From Anodontia alba (lineage: Eukaryota > Mollusca > Bivalvia > Lucinida > Lucinidae): a DNA stretch of 64,000 nucleotides. Shown here in pieces: positions 12,170 to 23,223 of the stretch (positions are counted from its first letter, which is position 1; every line of letters starts with the position of its first letter). Where the stretch lies: assembly GCA_964016985.1 (NCBI GenBank), contig OZ024821.1:18211293-18275292 (forward strand). Direction: 5' to 3'. The notes below the pieces were generated by a model that was given only the letters and a program-made list of their open reading frames with translations, made no database searches and was not told where the DNA came from. The position numbers and the translations under genes were made by a program.

Positions 12170-14359
12170 TTAAAAGCGTTTTGTGTCGCTTATATACTTT
12201 TGGACTTTTTCAAATATAAGAACATTTGTTGTGTATGGTAAAGAGGCATCTCCATTTTGTAGAAGATTAAGCGATATTGTTTGATACTCTGATACAGCGT
12301 TAAAGAGTTCGTTTCTCTGTGCGGTGTACAAGGGACAACAAAGTAGATAATGGTGCGAATTTTCTACCTGTCCACAGTGGCAAAATGGAGATTCAGTTAT
12401 ATTTTTGGAGTAGAGATCGCTGTTTAAGCTGCTACATTTTGTTCGGAGACGTGTATGCAAGATCTGTGTTTTCCTATTGCCTGTATAGAAATATTTTGGA
12501 ATAGACGTTCTGTTGCGGTTTAAATAATTCTTGAAAGAAGTAACCGAACTGGAACGTTTTGCTTCATCGGACAAGTCGTTCCATTTTCTTACCACAGATG
12601 GTAGAAAAGACTGAAAATATAGATTAGTTCTAGCGTGAATAGATTGTAGGTTATCTGCATTTCGGAGGCTGTATTGGGATAGATTGTTTATTGACTGTGG
12701 TACTAAAGAAGAAAGATAAGACGGAGTTAAGTCATTATACATTTTGTAGAACATGACGAGTTTATGATTTTCCCGTCTCTTTTCTAGTGTAACCCAGCCA
12801 GTTTCTTGGTACAGGGCATTAAGAGATACAAGTTTGGTTGTTCCAGTGGCAATTCGTGCGGCTTCGATTTGGATTTTCTCAATTTCTTGTTTTTCAAATT
12901 GTGTGCAGTTGTCCCATACTATATCCCCGTATTCAAGTAAGGGCCTTATAAAAGTTGTAAATATTTTTTCTAGAGAACTCCTGTCCAACTTAAACTTGAG
13001 TTTTCGCATAATATTAATCCTGTTCCATGCTTTTTTAGTTATGTAATCAATATGTTGGTGCCAAGTGCAGTCGTTGGACAGAATCAAGCCTAGGTGTTTA
13101 TGAGATGACACTTCAGCTATTTGTACTTCTTGCATAAACAGGGGTGGGTGAACAGGCTTGTTTAGTTTTCGAGATATCAGCATTGATTCGGTTTTGATCG
13201 GATTGAAGTCAACTAACCAGTTGTTTGCCCAGATAGAAATTTTTGAAAGGTCTGAGTTAAGGCAAACAGCAGATGTAATAGGATTTTCAACAATAATGTA
13301 GAGGCTAGTATCGTCAGCGAACAGGCGAATGTTGGAGCCAATTTCAGCGACTATGTCATTAATGTAGATTAAGAAAAGTATTGGCCCGAGTATGGAGCCT
13401 TGCGGCACTCCAGCAAGAATATACGTCCAGTCTGACGCGACACCAGGAAGTATAACGCGTTGTTTTCTTTCAGCTAAATAATTTGTAAACCATTTGAGAA
13501 GTTCTCCCTGAACACCTGCTGCCTTAAGTTTGTGTAAAAGCCCTGCGTGCCATACACGATCAAATGCTTTCCTGATGTCGCAGAAGACAACTCTAACTTC
13601 TTTGCCCATGTCTAAGGCTTGACAGAATGTATTGTACAAGAAACTGAGTTGGTTTACAGTGGAGTCTCCTTGTATGAACCCGGACTGTAAAGATGATAGA
13701 ACGTTATTATCTCGAAGATGATTGTATAAGTGCTTGAATATAAGCCTTTCAAATACTTTGTCTTCAGAGTTTAGCAAAGAAATGGGTCTGTAATTACTTA
13801 CTAATGAGGGATCATCTTTTTTATGAATAGGGCATATGTTTGCTTCTTTCCATTGTCTAGGTACTTCACCTTGACTGAGGGATCGGTTAAAGAGGACACA
13901 TAGCGGAAAAGCTAGTTCTTTTGACAGTTCTTTAAGAATGCGATTGCTTAATCCGTTTGGACCAGATGCTTTTCCAATCGGTAGTGATTTTAGGACAGAT
14001 TCAACTTCTAAGGGGGTGAGGATGATAGAATTTAAGGTAGATTCGATATTATATGGAGGTAAAGCTGGAAGTTCAGCGTTACTATCATCTAACAGTGTTT
14101 GTTCCTTAAAATAATTATTAAGTAGATTAGCCTTGTCTTGCTCATCAGTATATATACGTCCATTGCTATCCAGAGGTGGGATGGACGAGGTGGCAGTGGG
14201 AGATATCACAGTTTTTAGAGTGGACCACCAGTCTGAAGAAGTAAGGGAATCAGACTTCAACTTCTGAGCGATATTTTCATCACATGTTCTTTTCGATTCT
14301 TTTATCAACGAGACTACTTTGTTTCTGAGTTTCCTGAATTTATCCCAATGGTACTGCAA
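12170..14359 (-). CDS. jockey-like non-LTR reverse transcriptase (5'-truncated ORF2)
   Basis: RNA-templated DNA polymerase of a LINE-type retrotransposon that copies element RNA into a nicked chromosome. The open frame is 729 codons from the first internal Met. Visible in order: KASGPNGLSNR (130-140), NYRPISLLN (189-197), motif A FCDIRKAFDRVW (259-270, catalytic D261), AGVPQGSILGP (316-326), the catalytic FADD box (347-350), a thumb and C-terminal region, and a Cys/His cluster beginning CHCGQ near 660. The N-terminal apurinic endonuclease is missing. The same frame continues upstream to about 14546 but is cut by a single TGA at 14408-14410, possibly from a CGA codon. The catalytic residues are intact, so this is a young but 5'-truncated copy. 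The nearest relative in the window is the fragment at 33272-34761. Jockey versus CR1 assignment is by motif style only. Confidence 0.93.
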   Translation of the reverse strand: MQYHWDKFRKLRNKVVSLIKESKRTCDENIAQKLKSDSLTSSDWWSTLKTVISPTATSSIPPLDSNGRIYTDEQDKANLLNNYFKEQTLLDDSNAELPALPPYNIESTLNSIILTPLEVESVLKSLPIGKASGPNGLSNRILKELSKELAFPLCVLFNRSLSQGEVPRQWKEANICPIHKKDDPSLVSNYRPISLLNSEDKVFERLIFKHLYNHLRDNNVLSSLQSGFIQGDSTVNQLSFLYNTFCQALDMGKEVRVVFCDIRKAFDRVWHAGLLHKLKAAGVQGELLKWFTNYLAERKQRVILPGVASDWTYILAGVPQGSILGPILFLIYINDIVAEIGSNIRLFADDTSLYIIVENPITSAVCLNSDLSKISIWANNWLVDFNPIKTESMLISRKLNKPVHPPLFMQEVQIAEVSSHKHLGLILSNDCTWHQHIDYITKKAWNRINIMRKLKFKLDRSSLEKIFTTFIRPLLEYGDIVWDNCTQFEKQEIEKIQIEAARIATGTTKLVSLNALYQETGWVTLEKRRENHKLVMFYKMYNDLTPSYLSSLVPQSINNLSQYSLRNADNLQSIHARTNLYFQSFLPSVVRKWNDLSDEAKRSSSVTSFKNYLNRNRTSIPKYFYTGNRKTQILHTRLRTKCSSLNSDLYSKNITESPFCHCGQVENSHHYLLCCPLYTAQRNELFNAVSEYQTISLNLLQNGDASLPYTTNVLIFEKVQKYISDTKRF

Positions 14360-14550
14360 ATTAGTTTGTTTAGCTTTTCTATAAGCCCTTTTGCGTTTTC
14401 TAATATATCATTTGATAAATGTAGTTAACCAGGGTGGATCGGAAGGTCTAACTTTTATGTTTTTATTTGGGATGCATAATTTTGATATTGATAGTATGTA
14501 ATCAATGACATTCTTTGCATGTGTGTTTATGTCATACACGATCTGTTTCA
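14360..14550 (-). pseudogene. upstream extension of the reverse-transcriptase frame, with stop
   Basis: Read on the - strand the frame gives THAKNVIDYILSISKLCIPN and VRPSDPPWLTTFIK, a stop at 14408-14410, then YIRKRKRAYRKAKQT joined to the frame at 12170-14359. WLT followed by a basic helix is the usual lead-in to LINE reverse transcriptases. Similarity fades before about 14550, probably the 5' truncation point. Confidence 0.75.
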
Positions 14551-15285
14551 ATCATATATCCTGTTTTCCATTGCCTATAATGTTTATTAAAGCTTGCTGA
14601 AATTAAACTTTAAAGTACAGATTCTTATGCAATGCTTTGTATAATTTAATTGATTTTCTTAAGAATTAAACTGTCCACAGCCTCCATGTTTTTTACTTCT
14701 CAGTAATAATTAATCTCATCAAAATTTAATTACTAATTCTAACATGATGAATGGTAATTTTTTCCCAATTAGCATAATAAAATCATGTGAAAATTAGTGA
14801 GAAATCAAGTTAATTACTAATATACTGTATGCAAAAAAAGCATATTTCATGACATCGCGCGTAAATTAACAATTACTTCTGTTGATGTTCACCATAAAAT
14901 AGTCCTTTGGAAAATGCAATAATGTGGCATTTCCTTTCTGTATCATGTTAACTAGTATCAAAATAACTTTTGCTTACAAATATATTATCCCTGATTAATG
15001 TATGCATTTTTAGCTGTGGGGATACACTACATTTGTTTTTACCTCTCTGTAACTGAATCAATTTTTCTTGGACTAATCTGACTGATGTTTTCAATCATCT
15101 ATGGCAGAAACATCGCACAACTTATTTTACCATGAAATGTTCATTTCCACATTTTGGAAAAGATAGCTTTCCAAACAAGAATGTACATCAATTTTGCGAT
15201 GTTGGATAACAAACAGTCACAGATCCTGAAGTAGTGTCAGAGTTGTTTTATTTGTAGTAAGCTGTACAAAAATTCCTGTAGATTA
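14551..15285. other. AT-rich spacer
   Basis: No reading frame or repeat recognised. Confidence 0.4.
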
Positions 15286-15289
15286 AGCA

Positions 15290-15690
15290 AACAGTGACAA
15301 CCCTGATCAGACGCCGAACTAATTCTGTGGCATATACAGATCTGGGTTTACACTGTTTGCCAATCCCAAAAGTACCCGATTTGGACGCAAACAGTGGTCA
15401 CACTGATCAGACGACGTTCTGTCTGAGAACAAGATCCTGCACTGTAAATGAACAGTGATGCCGTGTTCTGCGATGTCTGATCAGGGTCTACACTGTTTAC
15501 CAAAGTCCCAAAAAATGCCTTTGGACAGATCCACTGGACAAAAGCATTTGAAAGTTAAGGGGTGTCAGGTTTGTTTTATTTGTTGTACCTATACTTTGGC
15601 AAACAGTGTTAACCCTTACCAGACGGGTCATTCTGTAGCTTTCAGATCTGGATCTGCACTGCTGAGAAGGGTTGCCTGTTCCCACAAGAA
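15290..15690. repeat. cluster of decayed GTAGACC-type hairpins (family P3)
   Basis: At least three imperfect copies, at about 15290-15362, 15444-15505 and 15597-15666. Each opens with AACAGTG and closes with TCTRCACTGTTTRCC or a variant, with GATCAGACG-like inner stems. They are more diverged than the copies near the stomatin gene, so this looks like an older cluster. The overlapping short open frames on both strands are by-products of the palindromes. Confidence 0.75.
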
Positions 15691-15959
15691 GAAACTGCGT
15701 GCCCCTAATTAACTTCACATGGCACAATGACAGGAATCCTCTTTATGAGAAAAACAATCTTATTATCATGTTTGTTTTTATTGTTTTGTTGGGATAGAGT
15801 TAAATTGTACAGACAGTGCAAACAGATTACCTATCGTCACCTTCATAAAAGTAAAACACTGAGATGACATGATGGCTTGTTTATCACTATCCATTCTCAT
15901 TGAAAATAACTCAATAATTGGCACATTTATTTCACTCGTAAATGGGCGCATGTAACATT

Positions 15960-16340
15960 TTACCAGGTAAATTAACCAGGTGTTAACATGTACCTATAAT
16001 GTATTTATACACTTTGATCAATGTTCCGTTGTTGAAGGTAGACTTGAATAAATCTAAAATGATGATTATGATTCTTTTGGTAATGTACGATGGGGATAAA
16101 TTCTCGGACTTAAAAAAGAAATTTGAAAACTATTTTTCTAGCGCAAGAGATTATTAGAACAGAGATACCTAAAGCGGTCCCAAAATCAAGTCGAAGACCA
16201 TAGCAATAGAAGGGCTTAACAGCCCACCTAAAAAAGACTTTAGACTATATTGGGAGAACTCCATAGTGATGTTTAAGAAAATCTCACAGAAATTTGTCAA
16301 AACTCCCTTAAAATTTTTAAGTTATCACAGATTATAGTCC
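15960..16340. other. AT-rich DNA, nothing recognised
   Basis: No gene or repeat partner was identified before the reverse-transcriptase relic. Confidence 0.35.
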
Positions 16341-16344
16341 ACAG

Positions 16345-17045
16345 CTTATGGCATGTATGAAAGAGGCAGCATATAAGGGACTTGTTCGCCTCAATTTGGA
16401 ATATGGCAGCTGTGTTTGGGATCCCCAAGGCGTGGTTTGTCAACAAGAAAATCAAAGAAGTTCAGAATAGCCTAGGGCTCCTAGGTTTGTTAGTAGCAAT
16501 TACTGCTTTGAACCTGCAAGTATGCATCATGAAAGCATGCCTATATAATTTTGACCCCCGTAAACCCCACTTTTATATAGTAAAACTAGGGTTTACAGGG
16601 GTGTACATTATTTTTCTTATTTCTGCTCAAAAACATAGATTGTAGGTACTCGTTAGAACCGCCTCGCAGAAATATGAAAAAATATCACAGTTTTTTATCT
16701 GAAAATTTTCAGTTTTTTCGAGGTGAAGTTTTCAATATATTTGAACAGGTGTGTTTTCGTAATGACTGGAGTACTGGAAAAACTAAAATGGGAGCCTCTC
16801 AAGAAAAGGGGGAGAGCCAGTAGACGGATTCTTTTGTACAAAGGTCTAAGGGTGCTGCCAGCATTCCAACAGATGATCTTATCCCGGCAATTAGGCGCAG
16901 TAGAAATATCATCAGTCACTGACTTTTCTGATCCCCGCTGCAATAACTGACGTTTATAAGGGCACATTCTTCCCTCAAACAATCAGAGATTGGAATGCCC
17001 TTCCAGATTCAATTATTACCTCAGTTGAAGACGCACCATTGTTAT
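16345..17045 (+). pseudogene. reverse-transcriptase relic split by a MITE
   Basis: Left part reads AAYKGLVRLNLEYGSCVWDP at about 16366-16425, the conserved RPxLEYxxxVWDP block after the LINE polymerase core. After the MITE it continues as VLEKLKWEPLKKRGRASRRI and LLYKGLR, then, after a frameshift, GTFFPQTIRDWNALPDSII. These are C-terminal LINE ORF2 motifs. The protein type matches the relic at 9957-10712. Stops and frameshifts abolish function. The flanks join cleanly as ...AGTATG + ACTGGAGT... if the MITE is removed. Confidence 0.82.
16525..16764 (+). mobile_element. P1 palindromic MITE, one core arm lost
   Basis: Shortest full-ended P1 copy (240 bp). It starts CATCATGAAAGCATGCCTAT and ends GTGTTTTCGTAATG. 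The core stops after GTACTCGTTAGAACCGCCTC and resumes at CAGAAATATG, so the second hairpin arm has been deleted. It sits inside a reverse-transcriptase relic with no visible target duplication. Confidence 0.88.
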
Positions 17046-17340
17046 ATGTTTTATAATGTTTTATAAGTTCATTAGATATATATATATATATATTTTACAA
17101 AGCCGAGCAACAAAATAAAAACGTATTTTACAACTACCTGAAAACTGAAATTCTGTACTAGTAATATTAATATTTACATAAATATAAACTTACACGAGTC
17201 CAAACTAACAAAAAATGAGGTCGTTGTTCTGCCTGACCCAAGCTAAATAAACAATGGGATTTATACGATTTATACGTGTATAAAAACAACTCACGAAATG
17301 CACGCTTTGTCATAGGATTGTCGGGCAGCCACCACGGGGT

Positions 17341-18337
17341 CCATCGAATTACCCCAAACCACCCCAAACTACCCCAGATCACCCCAAACCACCATTTGTA
17401 TATTAAAATATATACAACATAGGTCTATTTATACATATATTGTATATGTATATACATACAAAATACATATATTGACGTATTCTGGTGCATATATAGATCT
17501 GTTTGCTCACTTATATTGATGTAGTTTGTTTCTAAATTTATGACTTCATCTGCATAACTGTATAATAACTTGGACCGTATTATTAGGTCCAAGATAATAA
17601 TAATAGTATGTGTTCGCCCTGTCACGTTAGCCCAAGGATAAAATTTTATCCTTAGTTTCCAGCTGGCACCGCACAGTTGAGAGGTTGCTGATGACATAAC
17701 AGACCAAGAGTTTTCTTGCTTTCTGGAGACATCTAGGAATATTTCCGACAGAATTTTAATGTACTTTGAGCATCAAATCTTCCTTGGCAAATTCTGATAG
17801 AACTATAGTTATTTGATTCCTATATACCTCAAACAGATCACAGTGATGTTTTCAGTCCCTTAGACTTTCATCATCGAGGAATAATGACAGTAAAATGGTT
17901 AAAAGTGTGTACAGAACCTTGTCAGGTGTCTCCAGCTTGGCTGATAAAGGGAGAGTAACCTTACAAACTTTGGCCTATGCAACCTCTTAATTAAGGCTTG
18001 TGGAGGTGTGACTAGGACTTCCTCCCATAAAATATTAGCTCTTTTTTTTAAGATGAGGGTCGCATTTGAGAATATACTCCGCATGGATCAAGCATTCATA
18101 CAGCCTGAGCAGAGAATGGCGGACAGAGTTGCAAGTCATAAATTTAGAAACAAACTACATCATTATAAGTGAGCAAATAGACCTATATATGCACCTAAAT
18201 GCGTCAATTTATGTATTTTGTATGTATATACATATAAAATATATGTATCAACAGATCTATGTTGTATATTTTAATATACTAATGGCGGTTTGGGGTGATA
18301 TGGGGTAGTTTGGGGTGGTTTGGGGTTATTCGATGGT
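17341..18337. mobile_element. ~1-kb inverted-repeat element with G-run termini
   Basis: 17341-17547 and 18133-18337 are inverted copies of about 205 bp. GTAGTTTGTTTCTAAATTTA on the left answers TAAATTTAGAAACAAACTAC on the right. The outer ends carry five ACCCCA/ACCACC-type runs on the left and the GGGGT counterpart on the right (18295-18327). The 585-bp centre has no recognisable protein. Long terminal inverted repeats without a transposase suggest a non-autonomous fold-back element. No target duplication could be identified with confidence. Confidence 0.75.
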
Positions 18338-18689
18338 CCGGCCACCACGAGCATAGATAAGAGGAGAGAGTATACAGATAACTATTTACAATATTACTCC
18401 ACCAAAAAAACATACCTTTTGACAATGTGCAAACTGAATAGAACCCCACGGCGGAATGCATCTAAATATTACTCATAGCATATGTTGTTGTTCACTGCAT
18501 TACAGGCTGGCCAAAAAGTACTGTATATTAACCCAAATGTCTGGAAGGGCATATCAGACAAAACTGAAGATCGGATCAAACTGCTCCAAGTGTACACTAC
18601 ATGCTGCCATTAACACAACCGTATCTAGACATATAGCCAGGTGTTTAAACGTGCTTACTCAAATTTAGGGTAAGTTTACAGTAAAGAGA

Positions 18690-18996
18690 CTTTCTCTCTC
18701 CCGAGGGTGGTCGGATGGTGCGAGGGTGTCATGTATCTTAGGTCATCGGGACGTCCAACTGATATGATATTGGCTTACAGTTGGGCAAGGCCTGCTATTC
18801 TTGTAGCAGGTAAGGGTAGAGGGGGAATGTTTTTATTCTGTTTCTTCACTTTCATTCCTGTTCCCTTTTCTTCCCTGTTCCACGCTTTCATCTCTTCTAC
18901 TCTCTCTTCTGTCTTTTTTCTCCCTTTCTCTGGAGACGATACAAAATGACCCACAAGGGTTGACGTGTCGTTAAACCCCAACACAATTAATCAATC
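18690..18996 (-). repeat. dispersed SINE-like repeat, inverse copy of 6090-6385
   Basis: Shares GGTGTCATGTATCTTA (reverse sense), GCAAGGCCTGCTATTCTTG, AGAGGGGGAATGTTTTTATT, TGACCCACAAGGGTTGACG and GTTAAACCCCAACACAAT with the first copy. It is followed by a CT-rich microsatellite at 18998-19027. Confidence 0.7.
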
Positions 18997-19027
18997 TTTC
19001 TCTCTCTCCCTCTCTTTCTCTCTCTCA

Positions 19028-19328
19028 ACGATGACCCGTTTACCGTGGCCTTTGAGGTCCATAAAAAAAATTCTCTCGATATCTCAAGAATCTCTTATCA
19101 TGAAAGTGTATGTTGTATGTACTCATTAGAATCGCCTCATCGGGGCGATTCAAATGAGTATACTAAACACATACTATTATAATATTGAAGATCGAAAAGA
19201 CATCCCTAAATTATCCCCATTGCCTTCTGAACTGACATTGTGATTAACCCCTAGTGGCTCGAGCTACCCATGTCTAGAACAAATTTCTATGATCCCAAAG
19301 TTGTTCGAGCCATTGAAGTTCGACTGTA
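19028..19328. mobile_element. pogo/Tigger-like MITE (type T2), left end damaged, with P2 core
   Basis: Right end GTTCGAGCCATTGAAGTTCG then ACTGTA is the Tigger-style terminus also seen at 38035-38055. The left end begins only at ACGATGACCCGTTTACCGTG, so the terminal bases are lost. In the middle (about 19108-19172) is a palindrome with GTACTCATTAGAATCGCCTC on one side and GGCGATTCAAATGAGTA on the other, the core otherwise typical of family P2. Confidence 0.7.
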
Positions 19329-19599
19329 AGTTTTGCTCAAACTTGAGATTCAAATCAATTCTTATGTTGAGTGTGATCAGTGAGTGTCCTGGCGCCTTGC
19401 ACACATGCAAGGTGCCGCCTAGATCGTCGCTGCTCGGTCAGCGAAAACCAAAAGTCCTCATCAGTCATATGTTAGTTATTGCTGATTCTCTTGCTAGTCA
19501 GAGGCTGCGAATTTTCCATGTGAGTTGATGTGTCGATTCCAATCATGTATTGCCTGTTGCAACACAACCAATACCGGATCATTCGTCTGAGAGAATTCA

Positions 19600-20345
19600 G
19601 TTATTCGGATGTTCCGAACCGTCCTGCGGATGATGTAGGCACCGATTAGGCGCAACAAACTGCTGCGTCTGATTGGGGAATGCACTATCTGCTGCATCCT
19701 AACATGGAAATAAATTTGGATGGTTATTTTGCTGAAAAGTGGTGGTTACTTGCCGGATGGTGTAGTCCCCGATTAGGCACAGGAAGTTGCGTCGTCTAAT
19801 CTGGGTATGCACTATTTGCTGGGTCCCAACACGAAGATAAATTCGGATGGTTATTTTGTTGAAAATTGTTGATTTCTTGGCCGATGGTGTAGCCCTCGAT
19901 TAGGCATCTGATCTGGGTAGACGTTATTCGCTGCATCCCAACAGAGATAAATTTGGATAGCTGTTTTGCTGAGAATTGTTGGTTTCCCGCGAAGGGTGTA
20001 GACCACGATTAGGCCCAACAAGTTGCGGCGTCTTATCTGAGTAAATATTATTCGCTGCCTTCCAACGAGACAAAATTGGATAGCTGTTTTGCTGAGAATT
20101 GTTGGTTTCCCGCAGGGGATGTAGACCCCGATTAGGCGCAACAAGTTGCAGTGTCTGATCTGGGTAGACATTATTCGCTGCCTACCAACATGCAGATAAA
20201 ATTGGATAGCTGCTTTGCTGAGAATTGTTGGTTTCCCGCGAAGGGTGTAGACCCCAATTAGGCGCAACAAGTTGCGGTGTCTGATCTGAATAGACATTAT
20301 TCGCCGCCTCCCAACATGGAGATAAAATTGGACAGCTGTTTTGGT
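19600..20345. repeat. tandem array of ~125-bp units (about six)
   Basis: Unit words in order: GATTAGGCGCAACAAGTTGC, TCTGATCTGGGTAGACATTA, TTCGCTGC, AAATTGGATAGCTG and GAGAATTGTTGGTTTCCCGC. They repeat at about 125-bp spacing, with the left units most diverged. A reading frame stays open across several units on the - strand because the unit length and sequence permit it. No protein family is recognisable, so it is called a satellite. Confidence 0.85.
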
Positions 20346-20487
20346 GAGAATAGCAAAAATTGAGCACTAGAGTCCGTGCTAATAGCAGTCTCTTCAGTAC
20401 GTTGTGTCGCTGTAAAAAAATGCATGCATGGTGTAAAAGGGAGGTAAATATTTTAGATTTATGCGCATGAAAACATTAAGAACTGGT

Positions 20488-20794
20488 GTTTGTTTGTGTT
20501 GAGGTTTTACGGTCTAGTCAACGCTATGGGGTCATATCGAGCGCGGCCAGTTTACTTAACCACACGTTTACTGGGCAGGCTTAGTCCTCTAAGCGGTTAA
20601 CCAGTATTGTGTACATTCTTTCACCAGAAACTGACAACTGCCCTTCTTGAATCAGCGGAAGGGAGAGAATGATCGTAGAAAATATTACATGATCAGTCTC
20701 CACGAAAGAATGTTACCGACCTCGGCGGGGGTTGAACCCGCGACCTCCTGGTCTCCAGTCGGACGGCGCATCCAGCTTAGCCACCGAGGCTGGC
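20488..20794 (-). mobile_element. tRNA-derived SINE, full length
   Basis: The - strand begins at 20794 with a tRNA-like head: GCCTCGGTGGCTAAGCTGGA (box A region) and GGTCGCGGGTTCAACCCC (box B). It is followed by the SINE body (CTTCCGCTGATTCAAGAAGG, GGTTAACCGCTTAGAGGACT) and ends in GTAAAACCTCAACACAAAC. Pol III internal promoter boxes would drive transcription. The head does not keep a proper acceptor stem, so it is not a functional tRNA gene. Other copies lie at 47044, 51541, 53011 and 56879. Confidence 0.88.
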
Positions 20795-20799
20795 ATAAA

Positions 20800-20960
20800 G
20801 AACTGGTCCAAGAGAAATAAAAACCAAAAAGGATTGCCTTTGGAAACAAAGAACACACAAAATCAGAAAAATCGGCGACTCGGTTGGATTGAGTCTGATT
20901 TAGCTGAGTCGTACAGTAATGAACCGGAACCGATGCACTCTTTATATAGCTGGCCTACAC
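20800..20960 (+). repeat. GGAAACAAAGAACAC dispersed repeat, partial
   Basis: GATTGCCTTTGGAAACAAAG followed by AACACACAAAATCAGAAA and GACTCGGTTGGATTGAGTCT. The same series appears at 52110-52345, 53300-53410, 54470-54725 and, in tandem, at 63120-64000. Confidence 0.65.
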
Positions 20961-21014
20961 ACATGGTATTCAATCAAGAGGGTGTACTGCAACTCTGGTC
21001 TTATTTGTCTTCGA

Positions 21015-21015
<1 letters not shown>

Positions 21016-21047
<32 letters not shown>
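21016..21047. repeat. poly-A tract
   Basis: A run of about 31 A. The lysine-rich frames over it are artefacts. Confidence 0.9.
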
Positions 21048-21048
<1 letters not shown>

Positions 21049-21124
21049 GCAGCAAGAAGAAACTTCTGTATTTTTGTCTTCGCGAAACATATTATGTTCT
21101 ATGGAAAAAAAAATTATATAACTA

Positions 21125-22590
21125 ATCAAAAAGGTTGTTTCACTGGTTTACTACAGTCACGTGACTCAAACTGTTTAGACTGTTAGCAGGGCACAGGGAA
21201 CCAGTTGTGTCAGGATTGCTGGTTAGAGAACTAATTATTTTCCCCAAGAGCTCCATATTAATTCCACTCATTTTGATGATTTAGAATTCTTTTTAGGTAT
21301 GACCGACCTTCCAAACTTTGTTTAAAATTTAAACCAGGCACCAATCAGCATCTCTGGCACAATTTGTTCCCTGTGCCTGTAGATTTGGTTGTACTTAATT
21401 ATTCATATTCGTCCGCCGATATTGTACTTAGTATGATTAAATTCTTATTTCTTTAAAAGTTCGATGTTTTCTTTGGTTTTGTTTCTTTATTCGCTATTTA
21501 TATGCACCAGAGTGTAACGGCTAATATGCTTGAATGCTGAATTCAGCATTATCAGGGTTAGCAGGGGAACTACTTCTTAGGTAGTTATTAGGTATATCCT
21601 GTCAGAAAAACGGATTGTCGAAATCCGGTATGTTAATTCTGGTAGCGGTTTACAATCGCCCCCACCACAAATGTTTCTTCATCCCATCTTCCATGGCCTC
21701 AGCTCATAAAACAGCATAGTCATATCGTTGGGCATTTGGAAATACCTAGGCAGTTTCCAGAATTGTTTTTAATGTGTTTGCCAATGACGAGCCATAAGTA
21801 GACTTCCAAAATCCCGGACTTACGCTTTTACCTACATTTCCTTCGTTCAGGCCTATGGGCATGGTGGGCGAAGCTTGCTTACCAAGTAATGCTTACTATC
21901 CGCGGGACGCCTAATTACACCCTTTATTCTGGGGTCCATGTCTGTTGGTCTGAACAATCTGATTTGTCATTCATTTACGTATTTATGAATTTGGATTATG
22001 GCTTGTGTACCATGACCACAGCTACATTAAATAGTATAAGACAAAATATTTAGATGTAAACGTTCTAAGTACCGGCGCAAATTTTGTCCATGTTTACATA
22101 GAGATATGGTAAAGTTTAATAAATTTTCAATGTAACAGGTAAAAAAAGAACAACAATGTGATTCTTTAAGTGTGTGCTTATATTAAGCATTATGAAATTT
22201 CTTGATTGAAATGAAAATAAAATAGATAAAGCAGTTTGTTTTAAACCGACGTCCCGGCAAATATAAACGTCCTTAGTGAGCTAATCGAATAATCTACCAA
22301 ATGTAAAAATTCAAAAGCTGTACAAGAAAACATTGACGCAAAGCATCAATACGCCGGGAAACTAAACTATCATGCATTACTTAGCTCCCTATTAGATCGT
22401 AGTATAGTGAAAAAACGTTATAATTTATGAAAGGTTGTATGTAATTATATTAATTATCGCAACGATAAAAACATTATAGACGTTATCAGAGCTATGTAAA
22501 AAAATCAACTATGATCGTCTGTTTTCTAGCCCCGCATACATAATTAAATGTCGCCATCCGTAGCCTAGGTCGAACATACTATATCCGAAA
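21125..22590. other. non-repetitive spacer
   Basis: No convincing exon or repeat with a partner in the window. Confidence 0.4.
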
Positions 22591-22598
22591 TCATATAT

Positions 22599-22655
22599 AA
22601 GGGAGAATGGGGGTGGGAGGCGGGGGGGGGAGGGGGGGCGGGGGGGGGGGGGGCT
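22599..22655. repeat. G-rich low-complexity tract
   Basis: Mostly G with scattered A, T and C, including runs of eight or more G. It could form quadruplex structures on the + strand. Confidence 0.85.
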
Positions 22656-22921
22656 GGGGGCGATACATAGACATGGGCCCTAGCGTTTAGTATTAGAAAA
22701 ATCTGCGAAATGAATTTTTCAAAACGCGGCTGTTCTAAATAATCATTCATTTGAGTCTAAAAAAGAGCTATTCATCAAACTAATGGCATCTACAGACGAT
22801 ACTATTTTGAAATCCATTGGATTATTTGTAAGCGAATGTAATATATGATAGCATGTCATCAAGGCTATATATATGTATATGTATGTGTATGTACATTTTT
22901 TTTTCTCCTTTTTTTTTTCAA

Positions 22922-22998
22922 TCAAATGATGATAGGATTACTTTCATATCATTGTATAATGTATTATGTCATGTTTGTATTTGCTTGCCTTTAATCCT
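22922..22998. repeat. direct repeat flanking the mariner region (left)
   Basis: TCAAATGATGATAGGATTAC through TTGTATTTGCTTGCCTTTAA is repeated almost exactly at 24684-24763. The pair lies about 1.76 kb apart, on either side of the mariner and some adjacent sequence. Confidence 0.85.
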
Positions 22999-23223
22999 TA
23001 TTTATTTACGCCGGGCTGGGGAGCCCGGCGTATCTATTTGAGGTTGTTTTTCTAAAATGTGTATGCATTCGGAGAACAACGGTTTTCTTCCAGTTTTATG
23101 GGGTTCTCAGTGGGTATATATAACTATTCACCCCCCATTTTATTATTATTATTATATTCAAAGTAACTGTTTTGCAGCAGAGAACTGTGCTATTGGTAAC
23201 ATAGTGAAATAAAAAATGGGAAG

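Noticed and set aside
19851..20297. 148-codon open frame on the - strand
   Set aside because: It runs across ~125-bp tandem units and repeats the same peptide. No family recognisable; satellite explanation is sufficient.
22565..22750. Proline-rich small protein on the - strand
   Set aside because: Produced by the G-rich low-complexity tract.
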